DNA of 64,000 nucleotides from Exiguobacterium sp. KRL4 (GCF_001870785.1 NZ_MOLV01000010.1:62001-126000); one strand, 5' to 3'; counted from the stretch's first letter, positions 42,917 through 51,819 are shown. Made by a program: numbers and translations. The notes: generated by a model not told the origin, from the sequence alone.

Positions 42917-44440
42917 GTGCGCAATCGGCTTTTACAGTTCGCGCTCGTGTTTTTAGTCGCAGGTGGAATCATTTGGGGGCTATATCAATTAGGCTACCTG
43001 TTTTATGTCTTGACGATTTCCGCGACCGTCGTCCCGCTCGCGGTCATCATGATCATCTTCATTGAGAACCGGACGGCCGAGTCGACGATCGCTTGGTTTT
43101 TAGTATTGGTTTTCCTGCCGATCCTCGGTGTCATCATCTGGATGATGTTTGGACGCAATCCGCGTCGCCGTCGGCGGAATCGCCGGTCACATGACGAACG
43201 GATGTTACTGAAACAGGCGATTCGTCCTGTTCGGTCACTTGCCGTCAGTGAGTTGCCACCGAATCATTTGAAGCTTGCCAATACGATCCGGAACTTTGGC
43301 GGCGGAGGGGTCGACGTCCATACGGCGAGTCAAATCTTGACGAACGGGAGTGAGACGTTCCCGGAAATTCTCCGGGCGATTCGTTCTGCCGAACACCATG
43401 TCCATATCCAGTACTATATTTATCGAAGCGACGAGACTGGTCAAGCGATTCGTGATGCCTTGATCGAACGGCTCGAAGCAGGGGTCGAGGTCCGGTTCAT
43501 GTTCGACGGTCTCGGCAGCTATATGCTCGGGGAGGGATTTTTGAAGCCGCTCCGGGAAGCCGGGGCGAAGATTGCCGCCTATGACCCGATTTCAAGTCCG
43601 TTGTTCATCTTTACGGCCAACTTCCGGAATCACCGGAAAATTGTCGTCGTTGACGGGAAGGTCGGATTCACGGGAGGGCTTAATGTCGGCGATGAATACG
43701 ACGGCAAAAGTAAGAAGTTCGGTTTTTGGCGCGATACGCATCTCCGGCTTGAAGGACGGGCCGTCAAGGAATTACAGGCAACGTTCCTCGATGATTGGCT
43801 GTATGCCCATCTAGAGGGCAGTGACACATGGGAAACGTTCGCTGATGATGAAGCGATTCAACACTATTTCCCGAAACATGACGTCGAATCAGACGGCGCA
43901 GTTCAGGTCGTGACGAGTGGGCCGACATCAAAAGATCCGGCAATCCGTAACGCTCTGATCGCCGCCATCATCTCAGCCCAACGCTCGATCTGGATTTCGA
44001 CCCCGTACTTGATTCCGGATAATGAGACGATGACGTTGCTTCGTCTTGCAGCGCGGGCGGGACTCGACGTCCGGATTTTGACTCCCGGAAAAGGGGACAG
44101 CTTTACATCCTACTATGGGACGCGGTCGTACTTCGGTCCGTTGCTGAGTGACGGTGTCAAGATCTATACGTACAACCGTCATTTCGTCCATGCGAAGTTA
44201 TTTTTAGTCGACGGGAAGATTGCTGTCGTCGGAACGGCGAACATGGATATCCGGAGTTTCGTCTTGAACTATGAATTGATGGCATTCATGTACGATTCGG
44301 AGAGTGCGGCACGGCTCGAACGTGATTTCATCGATGATTTTGAAGTCTCGATTCAGTTGTCGTCCGCCGATTATGTCAAGCGACCGATGCGGTTCCGGAT
44401 CTTCGAATCGTTCTCGCGTCTGATTTCACCACTACTCTAA
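42917..44440 (+). CDS. cls: Cardiolipin synthase
   Basis: This 507-residue enzyme joins two phosphatidylglycerols into cardiolipin at the membrane. Two N-terminal membrane segments (about 5-45 and 55-80) are followed by two phospholipase-D motifs: HRKIVVVDG near 238 and HAKLFLVDG near 424, each with the downstream G-G/GTAN-D pattern. I chose the GTG at 42917, with AGAGGAGGAAG upstream, because the longer frame begins inside the previous terminator. Confidence 0.96.
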   Translation: MRNRLLQFALVFLVAGGIIWGLYQLGYLFYVLTISATVVPLAVIMIIFIENRTAESTIAWFLVLVFLPILGVIIWMMFGRNPRRRRRNRRSHDERMLLKQAIRPVRSLAVSELPPNHLKLANTIRNFGGGGVDVHTASQILTNGSETFPEILRAIRSAEHHVHIQYYIYRSDETGQAIRDALIERLEAGVEVRFMFDGLGSYMLGEGFLKPLREAGAKIAAYDPISSPLFIFTANFRNHRKIVVVDGKVGFTGGLNVGDEYDGKSKKFGFWRDTHLRLEGRAVKELQATFLDDWLYAHLEGSDTWETFADDEAIQHYFPKHDVESDGAVQVVTSGPTSKDPAIRNALIAAIISAQRSIWISTPYLIPDNETMTLLRLAARAGLDVRILTPGKGDSFTSYYGTRSYFGPLLSDGVKIYTYNRHFVHAKLFLVDGKIAVVGTANMDIRSFVLNYELMAFMYDSESAARLERDFIDDFEVSIQLSSADYVKRPMRFRIFESFSRLISPLL

Positions 44441-44448
44441 AACGAGTA

Positions 44449-44486
44449 CCGCATCGCCTCTGATTTCTAGGAGCGGTGCGTTTTTT
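44449..44486 (+). terminator. Probable intrinsic terminator
   Basis: CGCATCGCCTC and GGAGCGGTGCG pair imperfectly, followed by TTTTTTG. It ends cls. Confidence 0.65.
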
Positions 44487-44499
44487 GATTAGCTGTCAC

Positions 44500-44527
44500 T
44501 TGAAACGGGAACAACAAGTTTTATACA
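44500..44527 (+). promoter_or_regulatory. Promoter of the alpha-glucosidase gene
   Basis: TTGAAA (44500-44505), 16 bases and TATACA (44522-44527) form a good promoter. A perfect 7-1-7 palindrome, TACACTA-G-TAGTGTA (44524-44538), overlaps the -10 and start site and is a candidate operator. Confidence 0.65.
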
Positions 44528-44573
44528 CTAGTAGTGTAATCGGTTGCACATTCATTTTTGGAAGGAAGTGACA

Positions 44574-44589
44574 AGGACGTTCGCGTCCT
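44574..44589 (+). other. UUCG-tetraloop hairpin between ribosome site and GH31 start
   Basis: AGGACG-TTCG-CGTCCT can fold into a very stable six-bp hairpin with a UUCG loop. It sits between GGAAGGAAG and the ATG. Folding would shorten the effective distance between them, so it may shape translation. Confidence 0.45.
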
Positions 44590-44597
44590 GATCCCGT

Positions 44598-46973
44598 ATG
44601 CGCACAATTGACGAATCCCATTTCTATACCCGAGACATGAAACCATTGGCACGACCAGAAGCAATCGTCCAAGGCGACACGTATCGCTTCACCGTCTTAA
44701 CAAGTCGTCTCATCCGACTCGAGTACGCAGCGGACGGGCGATTCGAGGATCGACCGACTCAAACTGTCTGGAACCGTGATTTCCCGGTTCCGTCGTACCG
44801 GATCGTCGAGGACGAAACCGACTTGCAAATCATCACGGAACACGTCCACCTGCACTATACGAAAGGTCCGTTTGCGTCGAACACGTTATACATCGACGTC
44901 CTTGGAAACTTCAGTACGTACTACAGCCGCTACACGTACGGCGGACCACTGCGGACCTTAAAAGGAACCGCACGGACGCTTGACCATGCCGACGGGGAGA
45001 TTCCGCTCGAAGAAGGAATCATCTCTCGACAAGGATACGCGGCAATCGATGACTCGGCGTCGTTCATCCTGACGGAAGATCATTTTGTCGAACCGCGTCA
45101 GGAAGGCGCACAAGACATCTACTACTTTGGCTATGGACATGACTATAAACAAGCCTTAAAAGATTTTTATCGTCTGACCGGTCCGACCCCGATGTTGCCA
45201 CGGCAAGTGCTCGGGAACTGGTGGAGCCGGTACTGGCGGTACAATGAAAAAGAATATAAGGATTTAATGACCCGCTTCAAAGCGGAAGACGTCCCGTTTT
45301 CGGTCAGTGTCATCGACATGGACTGGCACGTGACGGACATTCCGGAGAAATACGGCAGTGGCTGGACCGGGTATACGTGGAACCGTGATCTGTTCCCGGA
45401 TCCAAAAGGGTTCCTGCAGTGGCTGAAAGCGGACGACCGGATGGTGACGCTCAACCTGCACCCGGCGGACGGAGTCCGTGGTTTTGAAGAGTCTTATGAA
45501 GCGATGGCTGTTGCGTTGGGCGTCGACCCGGATACGGAAGACCGGATTCCGTTTGACTTCTCGGACCGCGACTTCATCGAACATTACTTCACGAAACTCC
45601 ATCACCCGCATGAAGCGGACGGCGTCGACTTCTGGTGGATCGACTGGCAGCAGGGGGCGAACTCGAAGATGAAGGGGCTCGATCCACTCTGGATGCTCAA
45701 TCATTACCATGCGCTTGACATCGCCCGTGACGGCAACCGTCCGTTGATTTTCTCGCGGTATGCCGGACCCGGCAGTCACCGTTACCCGGTCGGTTTCTCA
45801 GGCGATACGTTGATTTCGTGGGCATCACTCAAGTTCCAACCGTACTTCACGGCGACGGCATCAAACATCGGTTACGGCTGGTGGAGTCATGATATCGGTG
45901 GACACCAGCGTGGGGAAAAGGACGATGAACTGTCGACCCGCTGGTTACAGTACGGCGTCTTCAGCCCGATCATGCGTCTGCACAGTACGATGAGTATCTT
46001 TAACGGGAAAGAACCGTGGCGGTATTCGGTCGAATCGGAACAAGTGATGAAGAAGTATTTACGACTTCGTCATCAGCTCGTCCCGTACGTCTATACGATG
46101 AATGCCCGGAACCACTTTGACGGTCTCCCACTTGTTTCCCCAATGTATTACGAACATCCGGAAGACGAACTCGCCTACGCGGTGCCGAACCAGTATTACT
46201 TCGGGACGGAACTGATGGTCACACCAATCGTCGAACCGATGAATCCGAAGCTGCACGTCGCGGCGACGACGGCTTGGTTACCGGACGGCGAATGGTTTGA
46301 TTTCTTCACCGGTCACCGCTACTCGGGCGGCAAACAGATGCGTCTGTTCCGTAAACTCGAAGATCAAGGGGTTCTTGCGAAGGCTGGGGCGATCGTCCCA
46401 CTTGGTCAACACCTCGAACATTCAAATGCGCTCCACAATCCGGAGCATCTCGAATTGCTTGTCTTCCCGGGCGCATCGAACCGCTTCACGTTATTTGAGG
46501 ATGACAACGTCGGTGTCGCACACCGGGACGGGGAAAACGTCGAAACGGCATTCGAACTCGACTGGGCAGCGCGGACGTTGACGATCGCGACGCCATTCGG
46601 AAAACGGGAACTATTGCCGGAAAAACGTGAGGTGACGTTGATTCTTCGCGGAGTCAATGAAGGGCATGTCTTGCGCAACGGGGAAGTTTTACCGAGCCGT
46701 TACGACCATCAGACTCAATCATTGTCGGTCGAACTCGGAGAGGTCGGGGAGACACAAGTTTTGTCGCTTCAGGTCGACATGTCGACGAACGACAACCGGA
46801 TGGAACGGTTGTATACGTTCCTCGATCAGGCCGAGATCGGCTATGATTTGAAGGACCGCTTGTACCGGTTGTTATCGCAACGACTGGAACCGGTCAACTT
46901 GATGCACCAGCTGCAGGCGCTTGATCTTGAAAAGGATCTCGTTGATTGTCTGCTTGAAATCATGCTGTTCTAA
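44598..46973 (+). CDS. Glycoside hydrolase family 31 alpha-glucosidase
   Basis: This 791-residue cytoplasmic GH31 enzyme has no signal peptide. An N-terminal galactose mutarotase-like domain precedes the barrel (LGNWWSRYWRYN near 206). The nucleophile region is DFWWIDWQQG near 349, and the acid/base region GFSGDTLISW near 398; WQQG instead of the WMNE seen in many GH31 marks a distinct subgroup. It likely releases glucose from alpha-glucans or isomaltose-like sugars. The ATG lacks a close ribosome site: TTGGAAGGAAG lies about 30 bases upstream, with a UUCG hairpin in between. Confidence 0.93.
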   Translation: MRTIDESHFYTRDMKPLARPEAIVQGDTYRFTVLTSRLIRLEYAADGRFEDRPTQTVWNRDFPVPSYRIVEDETDLQIITEHVHLHYTKGPFASNTLYIDVLGNFSTYYSRYTYGGPLRTLKGTARTLDHADGEIPLEEGIISRQGYAAIDDSASFILTEDHFVEPRQEGAQDIYYFGYGHDYKQALKDFYRLTGPTPMLPRQVLGNWWSRYWRYNEKEYKDLMTRFKAEDVPFSVSVIDMDWHVTDIPEKYGSGWTGYTWNRDLFPDPKGFLQWLKADDRMVTLNLHPADGVRGFEESYEAMAVALGVDPDTEDRIPFDFSDRDFIEHYFTKLHHPHEADGVDFWWIDWQQGANSKMKGLDPLWMLNHYHALDIARDGNRPLIFSRYAGPGSHRYPVGFSGDTLISWASLKFQPYFTATASNIGYGWWSHDIGGHQRGEKDDELSTRWLQYGVFSPIMRLHSTMSIFNGKEPWRYSVESEQVMKKYLRLRHQLVPYVYTMNARNHFDGLPLVSPMYYEHPEDELAYAVPNQYYFGTELMVTPIVEPMNPKLHVAATTAWLPDGEWFDFFTGHRYSGGKQMRLFRKLEDQGVLAKAGAIVPLGQHLEHSNALHNPEHLELLVFPGASNRFTLFEDDNVGVAHRDGENVETAFELDWAARTLTIATPFGKRELLPEKREVTLILRGVNEGHVLRNGEVLPSRYDHQTQSLSVELGEVGETQVLSLQVDMSTNDNRMERLYTFLDQAEIGYDLKDRLYRLLSQRLEPVNLMHQLQALDLEKDLVDCLLEIMLF

Positions 46974-46976
46974 CGA

Positions 46977-47016
46977 ACAATCCCCCTGCGACGTTTGACG
47001 TCAGAGGGGGATTGTT
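46977..47016. terminator. Bidirectional terminator between convergent genes
   Basis: AACAATCCCCCT and AGGGGGATTGTTT form a strong 11-12 bp stem between the GH31 gene and the DUF1643 gene. Confidence 0.88.
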
Positions 47017-47597
47017 TATTTGCGTTTTAATTTTTTGGCTTTCAGTTTCATGTCCTGATAGGTGATCATCGGACTGTCGTCGACCGTCAGCCGTAAATGA
47101 TTCGGTTCACCTTTCGTGGTGATACCGGAACAATACAGAATATCCGCGTATTGATCAAACAGATTCTCATAGGCGGGCAAGTGGTGCATCAAGCGGCCGG
47201 GGGAACCCCAGCCGCATAAGACGACTCCGTTCTTTTCCTTGACCTGGCGTAACGTCTGCTCGACGAACTCATAGTTGACTTCGTCGAAACTCGCCTGGGC
47301 AAAGGGTAAATCCTCGCTGACGAGCAGGTCCGGTATCAGGCTGATGATGTCGTATTGCTGGACGGGTCCTTCGACGTATTTCTTCATCAAGTTATAGGCG
47401 CGCTGCGTCGTCGTCCCGGATAAAAAGGCGTCCGTCGTCCGCGGCGTATAGATTAGGGCAGCGACGTGCGTGCCGTCCTCGATGTCGTCAAAGATATAGC
47501 TGCGTAAATACCGTTTCGTTTTAGCTTCGTCAAACGTCGTCTGGACGCGGATCGACGATTCCTCAATCGTCAATGTCGAACGATCGGGTTGTGTCAT
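47016..47597 (-). CDS. DUF1643-like protein
   Basis: This 193-residue protein resembles the DUF1643 family. A first block (LIYTPRTTDAFLSGTTTQRAYNLMKKY) corresponds to the NPSTAD-x-D-x-T region, and a second (VVLCGWGSPGR to GITTKGEPNHLRL) to the WGxxG and KxGxPxHP region. The usual Asn-Pro-Ser start of the motif is changed to Thr-Pro-Arg, so it is a divergent member. The function of the family is unknown. CTAAAAGGAGG precedes the ATG. It lies 14 bases after the lytic transglycosylase gene. Confidence 0.65.
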   Translation of the reverse strand: MTQPDRSTLTIEESSIRVQTTFDEAKTKRYLRSYIFDDIEDGTHVAALIYTPRTTDAFLSGTTTQRAYNLMKKYVEGPVQQYDIISLIPDLLVSEDLPFAQASFDEVNYEFVEQTLRQVKEKNGVVLCGWGSPGRLMHHLPAYENLFDQYADILYCSGITTKGEPNHLRLTVDDSPMITYQDMKLKAKKLKRK

Positions 47598-47611
47598 GGT
47601 GGTGCCTCCTT

Positions 47612-48295
47612 TTAGTTGGTCAAACGTAAGCTGATGCGAAGGAGTTGCGCGAGTATCTCTTTCTTGAAATCGAGATCGTTCGCATCAATCGGCTCGATTT
47701 GTTGTTGATAGGCATCGTATTGGTTGAGGACGTCGCTGACATACTGTTCACTGCGATTGTATTCAAACAGGGCAGATTCAAGCGTGCCTCGGTCGGAGCG
47801 TGTCGTGACGTCATGCTGATTGAGGTACTTCGCTGCCGTATGAGCGCTGTCCGTCAAATCAGTTGGATCGGCTTTACCGTCTCCGCTCGCGTCAACGCCA
47901 AGACCACCGTATTGTTTGATGGCGTCCGGATCCGTCAGATCAATCCCGTCGTGCTCGATGTCGCCAAGTGACGTGCCGCCTTCATAGCCCCATCCGACCC
48001 ACGTTTTCGGCATGAACTGGAATGGACCGATGGCGCCGACGGAAGACTGCATGGCGGACGATTTCGAGAAGATCGTCTCGACGCGGTGAATTGCGGCAAG
48101 CAACTTCCAATCGACCTCGTACCGGTCACCGGCTTGTTCGTAGATGTCGATGTTCTCGGCTGGGACACCGGATTGTCCATAATAGGTGCGGTACAGTTCA
48201 TTTTGGACACGTTCCCGGTTTTGCCAGTAGATGATGCTACTACCGATGAGGACGATCAGTACGAACAAGATGCTCAATCGAAAAACTTTTCGCAT
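47612..48295 (-). CDS. Lytic transglycosylase (SLT-domain, MltB/YuiC-like cell-wall hydrolase)
   Basis: This 227-residue membrane-anchored protein has one N-terminal membrane segment (LSILFVLIVLIGSSIIYW) and a transglycosylase domain. The catalytic Glu is in IHRVETIFS near residue 73, followed by VGAIGPFQFMPKTWVGWG and DIEHDGIDLTDPDAIKQYGGLGVDASGDGKADPTD. That last segment gives the protein an EF-hand-like Asp loop also found in related Bacillus enzymes. I chose the ATG at 48295 with AAAGAGGAGAG upstream. Confidence 0.9.
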   Translation of the reverse strand: MRKVFRLSILFVLIVLIGSSIIYWQNRERVQNELYRTYYGQSGVPAENIDIYEQAGDRYEVDWKLLAAIHRVETIFSKSSAMQSSVGAIGPFQFMPKTWVGWGYEGGTSLGDIEHDGIDLTDPDAIKQYGGLGVDASGDGKADPTDLTDSAHTAAKYLNQHDVTTRSDRGTLESALFEYNRSEQYVSDVLNQYDAYQQQIEPIDANDLDFKKEILAQLLRISLRLTN

Positions 48296-48612
48296 ATTGT
48301 TCTCTCCTCTTTCTGTGATTCCACTGAATGGTATCACATTTCGCTAGTGGCTAATAGTATTTTTGTGAAGTCCGCTCTCGGGCAACGGTGAGAGCGTTCA
48401 CATCCTGGACCGACTTTTTCATGTCGTGTTCAAAAAGGCGACACAAATCCGGAGAGTGGGGTTCAAGACGTGTGCCACTAGGAAAAAAGTTGTTAATTAC
48501 TGACATCGTCAAACCGGCGGAAATTTGGTAGACTGAACGTCAGATGAAGTCATCGTTCATTTTTAAGAAATTGACGGTTGCAGGAACTGTTGACGAGCTT
48601 GTAAAATGAAGA

Positions 48613-48626
48613 GGTAAACGCTTACA
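48613..48626. promoter_or_regulatory. Candidate cre (CcpA) site
   Basis: GGTAAACGCTTACA differs from the palindromic cre form TGTAAACG-T/C-TTACA at one or two positions. It lies just before the ribosome site of the next gene, where CcpA could block transcription. The rest of the 354-base gap (48296-48649) holds the divergent promoters, and no other gene is seen there. Confidence 0.55.
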
Positions 48627-48649
48627 CATCAAAGGAGATGGACGAAACC

Positions 48650-49072
48650 ATGCGAACGATCACTTCCACTGGCGAACGAAAGAAAACAAGTTGGACTCTA
48701 AATATCGGGAGTCAACCGAAGTTGATGATGGATGGACTGACGGAGAAGGAAACAGATCACGAACAACGGATCATCTTCGATCACTTTTACATTCCGACGA
48801 CGGCTACACTGATTTTTCGGTTCAAGGAGCGTTTCCCGAACCATCCCTGTGACAATGGATATGATGTGTATGGAGCAGCAGCTTTTGACGAGCAGGTCGT
48901 CGAATTGATCTCGAACTGGTTCATTGAACTCGTGACGGTCTTGACCGCGATTCAGCGTACAAAAGGAATTCAACATTTCCTGATTAAAGGTGGCGTCGCC
49001 AAACGGACGGATTTCCTTCCGACCGTACGCCGGACGTGCCGGGCACTGGAATCAACGATTGATATCACGTAA
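48650..49072 (+). CDS. Hypothetical protein, 140 residues
   Basis: I do not recognise this protein. It is soluble, with alternating beta and helix (QRIIFDHFYIPTTATLIFRFKERFPNHPCDNGYDVYG) and a helical C-terminus. The start is uncertain: ATG 48638 sits inside AAAGGAG, so I use ATG 48650. A cre-like site just upstream hints at carbon control. A strong terminator follows. Confidence 0.6.
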   Translation: MRTITSTGERKKTSWTLNIGSQPKLMMDGLTEKETDHEQRIIFDHFYIPTTATLIFRFKERFPNHPCDNGYDVYGAAAFDEQVVELISNWFIELVTVLTAIQRTKGIQHFLIKGGVAKRTDFLPTVRRTCRALESTIDIT

Positions 49073-49078
49073 TACGTC

Positions 49079-49113
49079 GGACCGACGGGCAAATGCCCGT
49101 CGGTCTTTTTTAA
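49079..49113 (+). terminator. Intrinsic terminator
   Basis: GACCGACGGGC and GCCCGTCGGTC form a perfect 11-bp stem with an AAAT loop, followed by a T run. Confidence 0.93.
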
Positions 49114-49224
49114 TGTTCCTCAAAAAAACCGCCCCGGTCTATCTGAAAAAACAGACGGACGGAACGGTTGGTAAAAAATGTTGTATGAATGAACGAGGAG
49201 AAAGGTTCGTCCTAGTCGAAAGAC

Positions 49225-50124
49225 TTACATAGGTGTAGAAAAGTTGGTTTCAGTCGCCCGGCACGCGCGCAGTAACGCATCTTTAAAGAACCGGTCTTCT
49301 TGTGACGCCAAAAGACGTGTCGCTTCTTCGTCGCCACGGAGGGACTTGCCGAGCATTTGGATGACTTTGACCCAGCGCCGGACATGATCGAGCTGAGGGC
49401 GCCCCATCGCGACATAAACCGTGAACCAATCGTTTTGGTCGCGACGAATCATCCGTTGGAAAAGCGACTTTGCGAGGTCGACTTCTTCCGTCGAGGGGAG
49501 GACGTTCGTCTCGAAATAGTGCCGTAGCGCGGCGATGGCCGTGACATAGGCTTCTTTTACGTCGGCGGACGGCTGATGTTTGCCGTAGTCGGATGTCGAC
49601 AAGTGAATCAAGGCGGGTTTCTTTTCGATTCCCGTCACCCAAGCCGACAGTTTTTTACTGCTCTTGACTGCTTGACGATTGGCGACCGGAAGTTTTGCCG
49701 TCACTTGACCGACTTTTCCGATGACGTTGACCTTCCCGTTTCGTTCCTGGACTTCGGTCACGGTCATCTCGACGGTGTCACCCATTTCAAAGGGAATCGC
49801 TTTTGGTTGAAGTTTTTCACCCGCCGTCAACGGAGCCCGTTTACGGATCATCCGTAACGCTTCTTGCTCCATCCGGTCGTCAAGGGACCAGAGGTGTTCC
49901 GGTGGGACGTTGCGGAAGCGACGCCGGCGCACTTTGATGTATTGATCGAGAGCATCGGCTGCCTGTTCCCGGGTCATCTCGCCGGAAGCGACCGGTCCGA
50001 TGATGTCGCGCAGTGTGATCGATTCGAGTCGTTCCATGATTCCTTCGAACGGAATCAGCTCCATCACGTAGAGGCTGCTGACGACAAGTTCACATTCGCG
50101 GGGCGTAAGAGGGCGTTTGGCCAT
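49225..50124 (-). CDS. Hypothetical protein with possible S1/TRAM-like central domain
   Basis: This 299-residue soluble protein is not recognised. The N-terminal third is helical and rich in Arg and Glu. The middle (EMGDTVEMTVTEVQERNGKVNVIGKVGQVTAKLPV, about 112-146) reads like a small beta-barrel RNA-binding fold such as TRAM or S1. The last third is helical. AAAGGAAG precedes the ATG. It is a single gene downstream of the DUF2922/DUF1659 pair but separated by a terminator. Confidence 0.6.
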   Translation of the reverse strand: MAKRPLTPRECELVVSSLYVMELIPFEGIMERLESITLRDIIGPVASGEMTREQAADALDQYIKVRRRRFRNVPPEHLWSLDDRMEQEALRMIRKRAPLTAGEKLQPKAIPFEMGDTVEMTVTEVQERNGKVNVIGKVGQVTAKLPVANRQAVKSSKKLSAWVTGIEKKPALIHLSTSDYGKHQPSADVKEAYVTAIAALRHYFETNVLPSTEEVDLAKSLFQRMIRRDQNDWFTVYVAMGRPQLDHVRRWVKVIQMLGKSLRGDEEATRLLASQEDRFFKDALLRACRATETNFSTPM

Positions 50125-50166
50125 AAATTGACTTCCTTTCCAGTTGCTTGATGATTCTAGTATACC

Positions 50167-50204
50167 AAAAAAAAGTCACCACCACCTCTACGGGTGATGA
50201 TGAC
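50167..50204 (-). terminator. Intrinsic terminator (minus strand)
   Basis: Read on the minus strand, GTCATCATCACC and GGTGGTGGTGAC pair and are followed by TTTTTTTT. It ends the DUF1659-DUF2922 pair. Confidence 0.85.
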
Positions 50205-50222
50205 GGAAGAACTTTTCGTTCA

Positions 50223-50429
50223 TTAGATGACGTAAGCCGTTTCGGAACTGTTTTGGAGCTCGGCTTGGCTCAACTTGACGAGCCCGTCATGAAACGGATC
50301 GTGGTCGACCATCAACTGAGCAAGCGCCTTGATCTCATCGACCGACGTTTCCGGTTTGGCACCGGCGAGACGCAAGCGATACGGTTTTTTCAGCATCGTC
50401 TCGAATGTCAAAACAATTGTGTGTTCCAT
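50223..50429 (-). CDS. DUF2922 small protein
   Basis: This 68-residue protein has the DUF2922 pattern: TIVLTFETMLKKPYRLRLAGAKPE, then VDEIKALAQLMVDHDPF and SSETAYVI. Function unknown. It sits 28 bases after the DUF1659 gene, a pairing common in Bacilli. GAGGAATTCG precedes the ATG. Confidence 0.85.
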   Translation of the reverse strand: MEHTIVLTFETMLKKPYRLRLAGAKPETSVDEIKALAQLMVDHDPFHDGLVKLSQAELQNSSETAYVI

Positions 50430-50457
50430 CGAATTCCTCCTTTAGTGAGTGGGTGTG

Positions 50458-50685
50458 TTAGGCATTAAGTAAGGCAAAGTCACGGCTGATTTCCGTGTGC
50501 GTGTACGCGCCAGCGAGCAGTTTCCCGATGGCTTGGCCAATCGAAGCGACAGCTTGTGGATCCAAGTCAGCGCGCAGTCCGTTGAAGCGACGGCGGGCGA
50601 TGACGGCATCTCCGTTTGGTGTGACCTTGTCGTTTCGTTCGAAGACGACGACTAAACTCGTTTTGATTTCTTCTGCCTGTGTCAT
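50458..50685 (-). CDS. DUF1659 small protein
   Basis: This 75-residue protein matches DUF1659 (SLVVVFERNDKVTPNGDAVIARRRFNGLRADLDPQAV, then IGKLLAGAYTHTEISRDFALLNA). Function unknown. I chose the ATG at 50685 with AAGGAGGTG upstream. Together with the next gene (DUF2922) it forms a two-gene operon divergent from the K+ channel. Confidence 0.86.
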   Translation of the reverse strand: MTQAEEIKTSLVVVFERNDKVTPNGDAVIARRRFNGLRADLDPQAVASIGQAIGKLLAGAYTHTEISRDFALLNA

Positions 50686-50755
50686 GTGTATCACCTCCTT
50701 CGCCCTTATTGACAGGACGAAAGGACAAATTGTTCGGAAAGGGTGAATAAAAGTT

Positions 50756-51751
50756 ATGGTCTGGTTACGATTTTTACGTCGCATGTCCTTTTTGAGGATG
50801 CGGACGTTAGCGTATGCCTCGTTTGTGTTTGTATTTGGTGTCGCCTTGATTATGTATCTCGCAGAACCGGACACGTTCGGGACTTACTTCCGGGCCGTCT
50901 ACTGGACGATGACGACCGTCGTGACAGTCGGATACGGGGACTTTTTCCCGAATACGGATTTTGGTCGTTTCATGACGATTTTTGTCTTCATCTTCGGAAT
51001 CGGGATTGTCGGCGGATTGATTTCAAAGCTCGTCGACGGCGTCCAGTTGATCCGAAATCAAAAGGAAAGAGGGTTATTGCAAGTGAAAGAAACGGGACAT
51101 ACGTTAGTGTTTGGCTACAGCCGGCGTTCGAAACACGTCATCGATGAGTTGCTGGAGGCGACGGACGTCATCTTGATCGACGATCTGGAACGCGAACCGT
51201 TCAGCCATCCCCGGTTCCATTATGTCAGCGGCGACCCGGCACTCGAATCGACGTTACAACGGGCGAACATCAAAAAGGCGACCCGGGCAATCGTCCTCGC
51301 CGATCATTCGATCCCCCCGGCACTGGCGGACGGACGGACCTTATTGATTGCAGCGAGCATCGAACGCGCCAATCCGAACATCTATACGATCGTTGAGATG
51401 ATGCTCGAGGAACACCTCGACAGTTTTGAACAAGTCAAAGTCGATGAAGTCCTGCTCGGCGACGAGACGATTGCCCGGATGGCGATTCTCGCCGCCCACC
51501 ATCCCGGCGTGACGAAGGTTGTGACGAATCTGCTGACGAAAGACGGGGACGGCATGTTTTCGCTTCCGGCAAAACCGGAATGGACGACGTTTCGGGAAGC
51601 TTTCCACGCGATGCTCGAAGACGGGGTGACGATTTTATCGGACGGCAAACGGCTGGATTTGAACCGCCGGCTTGATGAACCGATTCCGCCGAATACGACG
51701 TTGATCGTTTTATGCAGTGAAGAAACGGCGAAACAGATTGGGGCATTATGA
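50756..51751 (+). CDS. Potassium channel with RCK domain (YugO-like)
   Basis: This 331-residue two-segment channel has a first membrane helix (about 18-36), the selectivity filter TVGYGD (about 57-62) and a second helix (about 68-90). A cytoplasmic RCK N domain starts at VKETGHTLVFGYSRRSKHVIDELL (about 110), and a C-terminal RCK-type regulatory part ends the protein. It resembles B. subtilis YugO, which passes potassium signals in biofilms. No mstX-like partner gene is seen next to it. Confidence 0.93.
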   Translation: MVWLRFLRRMSFLRMRTLAYASFVFVFGVALIMYLAEPDTFGTYFRAVYWTMTTVVTVGYGDFFPNTDFGRFMTIFVFIFGIGIVGGLISKLVDGVQLIRNQKERGLLQVKETGHTLVFGYSRRSKHVIDELLEATDVILIDDLEREPFSHPRFHYVSGDPALESTLQRANIKKATRAIVLADHSIPPALADGRTLLIAASIERANPNIYTIVEMMLEEHLDSFEQVKVDEVLLGDETIARMAILAAHHPGVTKVVTNLLTKDGDGMFSLPAKPEWTTFREAFHAMLEDGVTILSDGKRLDLNRRLDEPIPPNTTLIVLCSEETAKQIGAL

Positions 51752-51782
51752 AAAAGTGGATTACACTAATTCTTTTTCGGGT

Positions 51783-51802
51783 ATAGTAAATACATTTACT
51801 AT
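51783..51802. promoter_or_regulatory. Perfect 20-bp palindrome before a gene of unknown function
   Basis: ATAGTAAAT-AC-ATTTACTAT has two perfect 9-base arms. It overlaps a -10-like TATAGT (51782-51787) and lies 17 bases before the next start codon, the classic place for a repressor. I cannot assign it to a known regulator. Confidence 0.7.
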
Positions 51803-51819
51803 GCAGAGGAGAAAAACGT

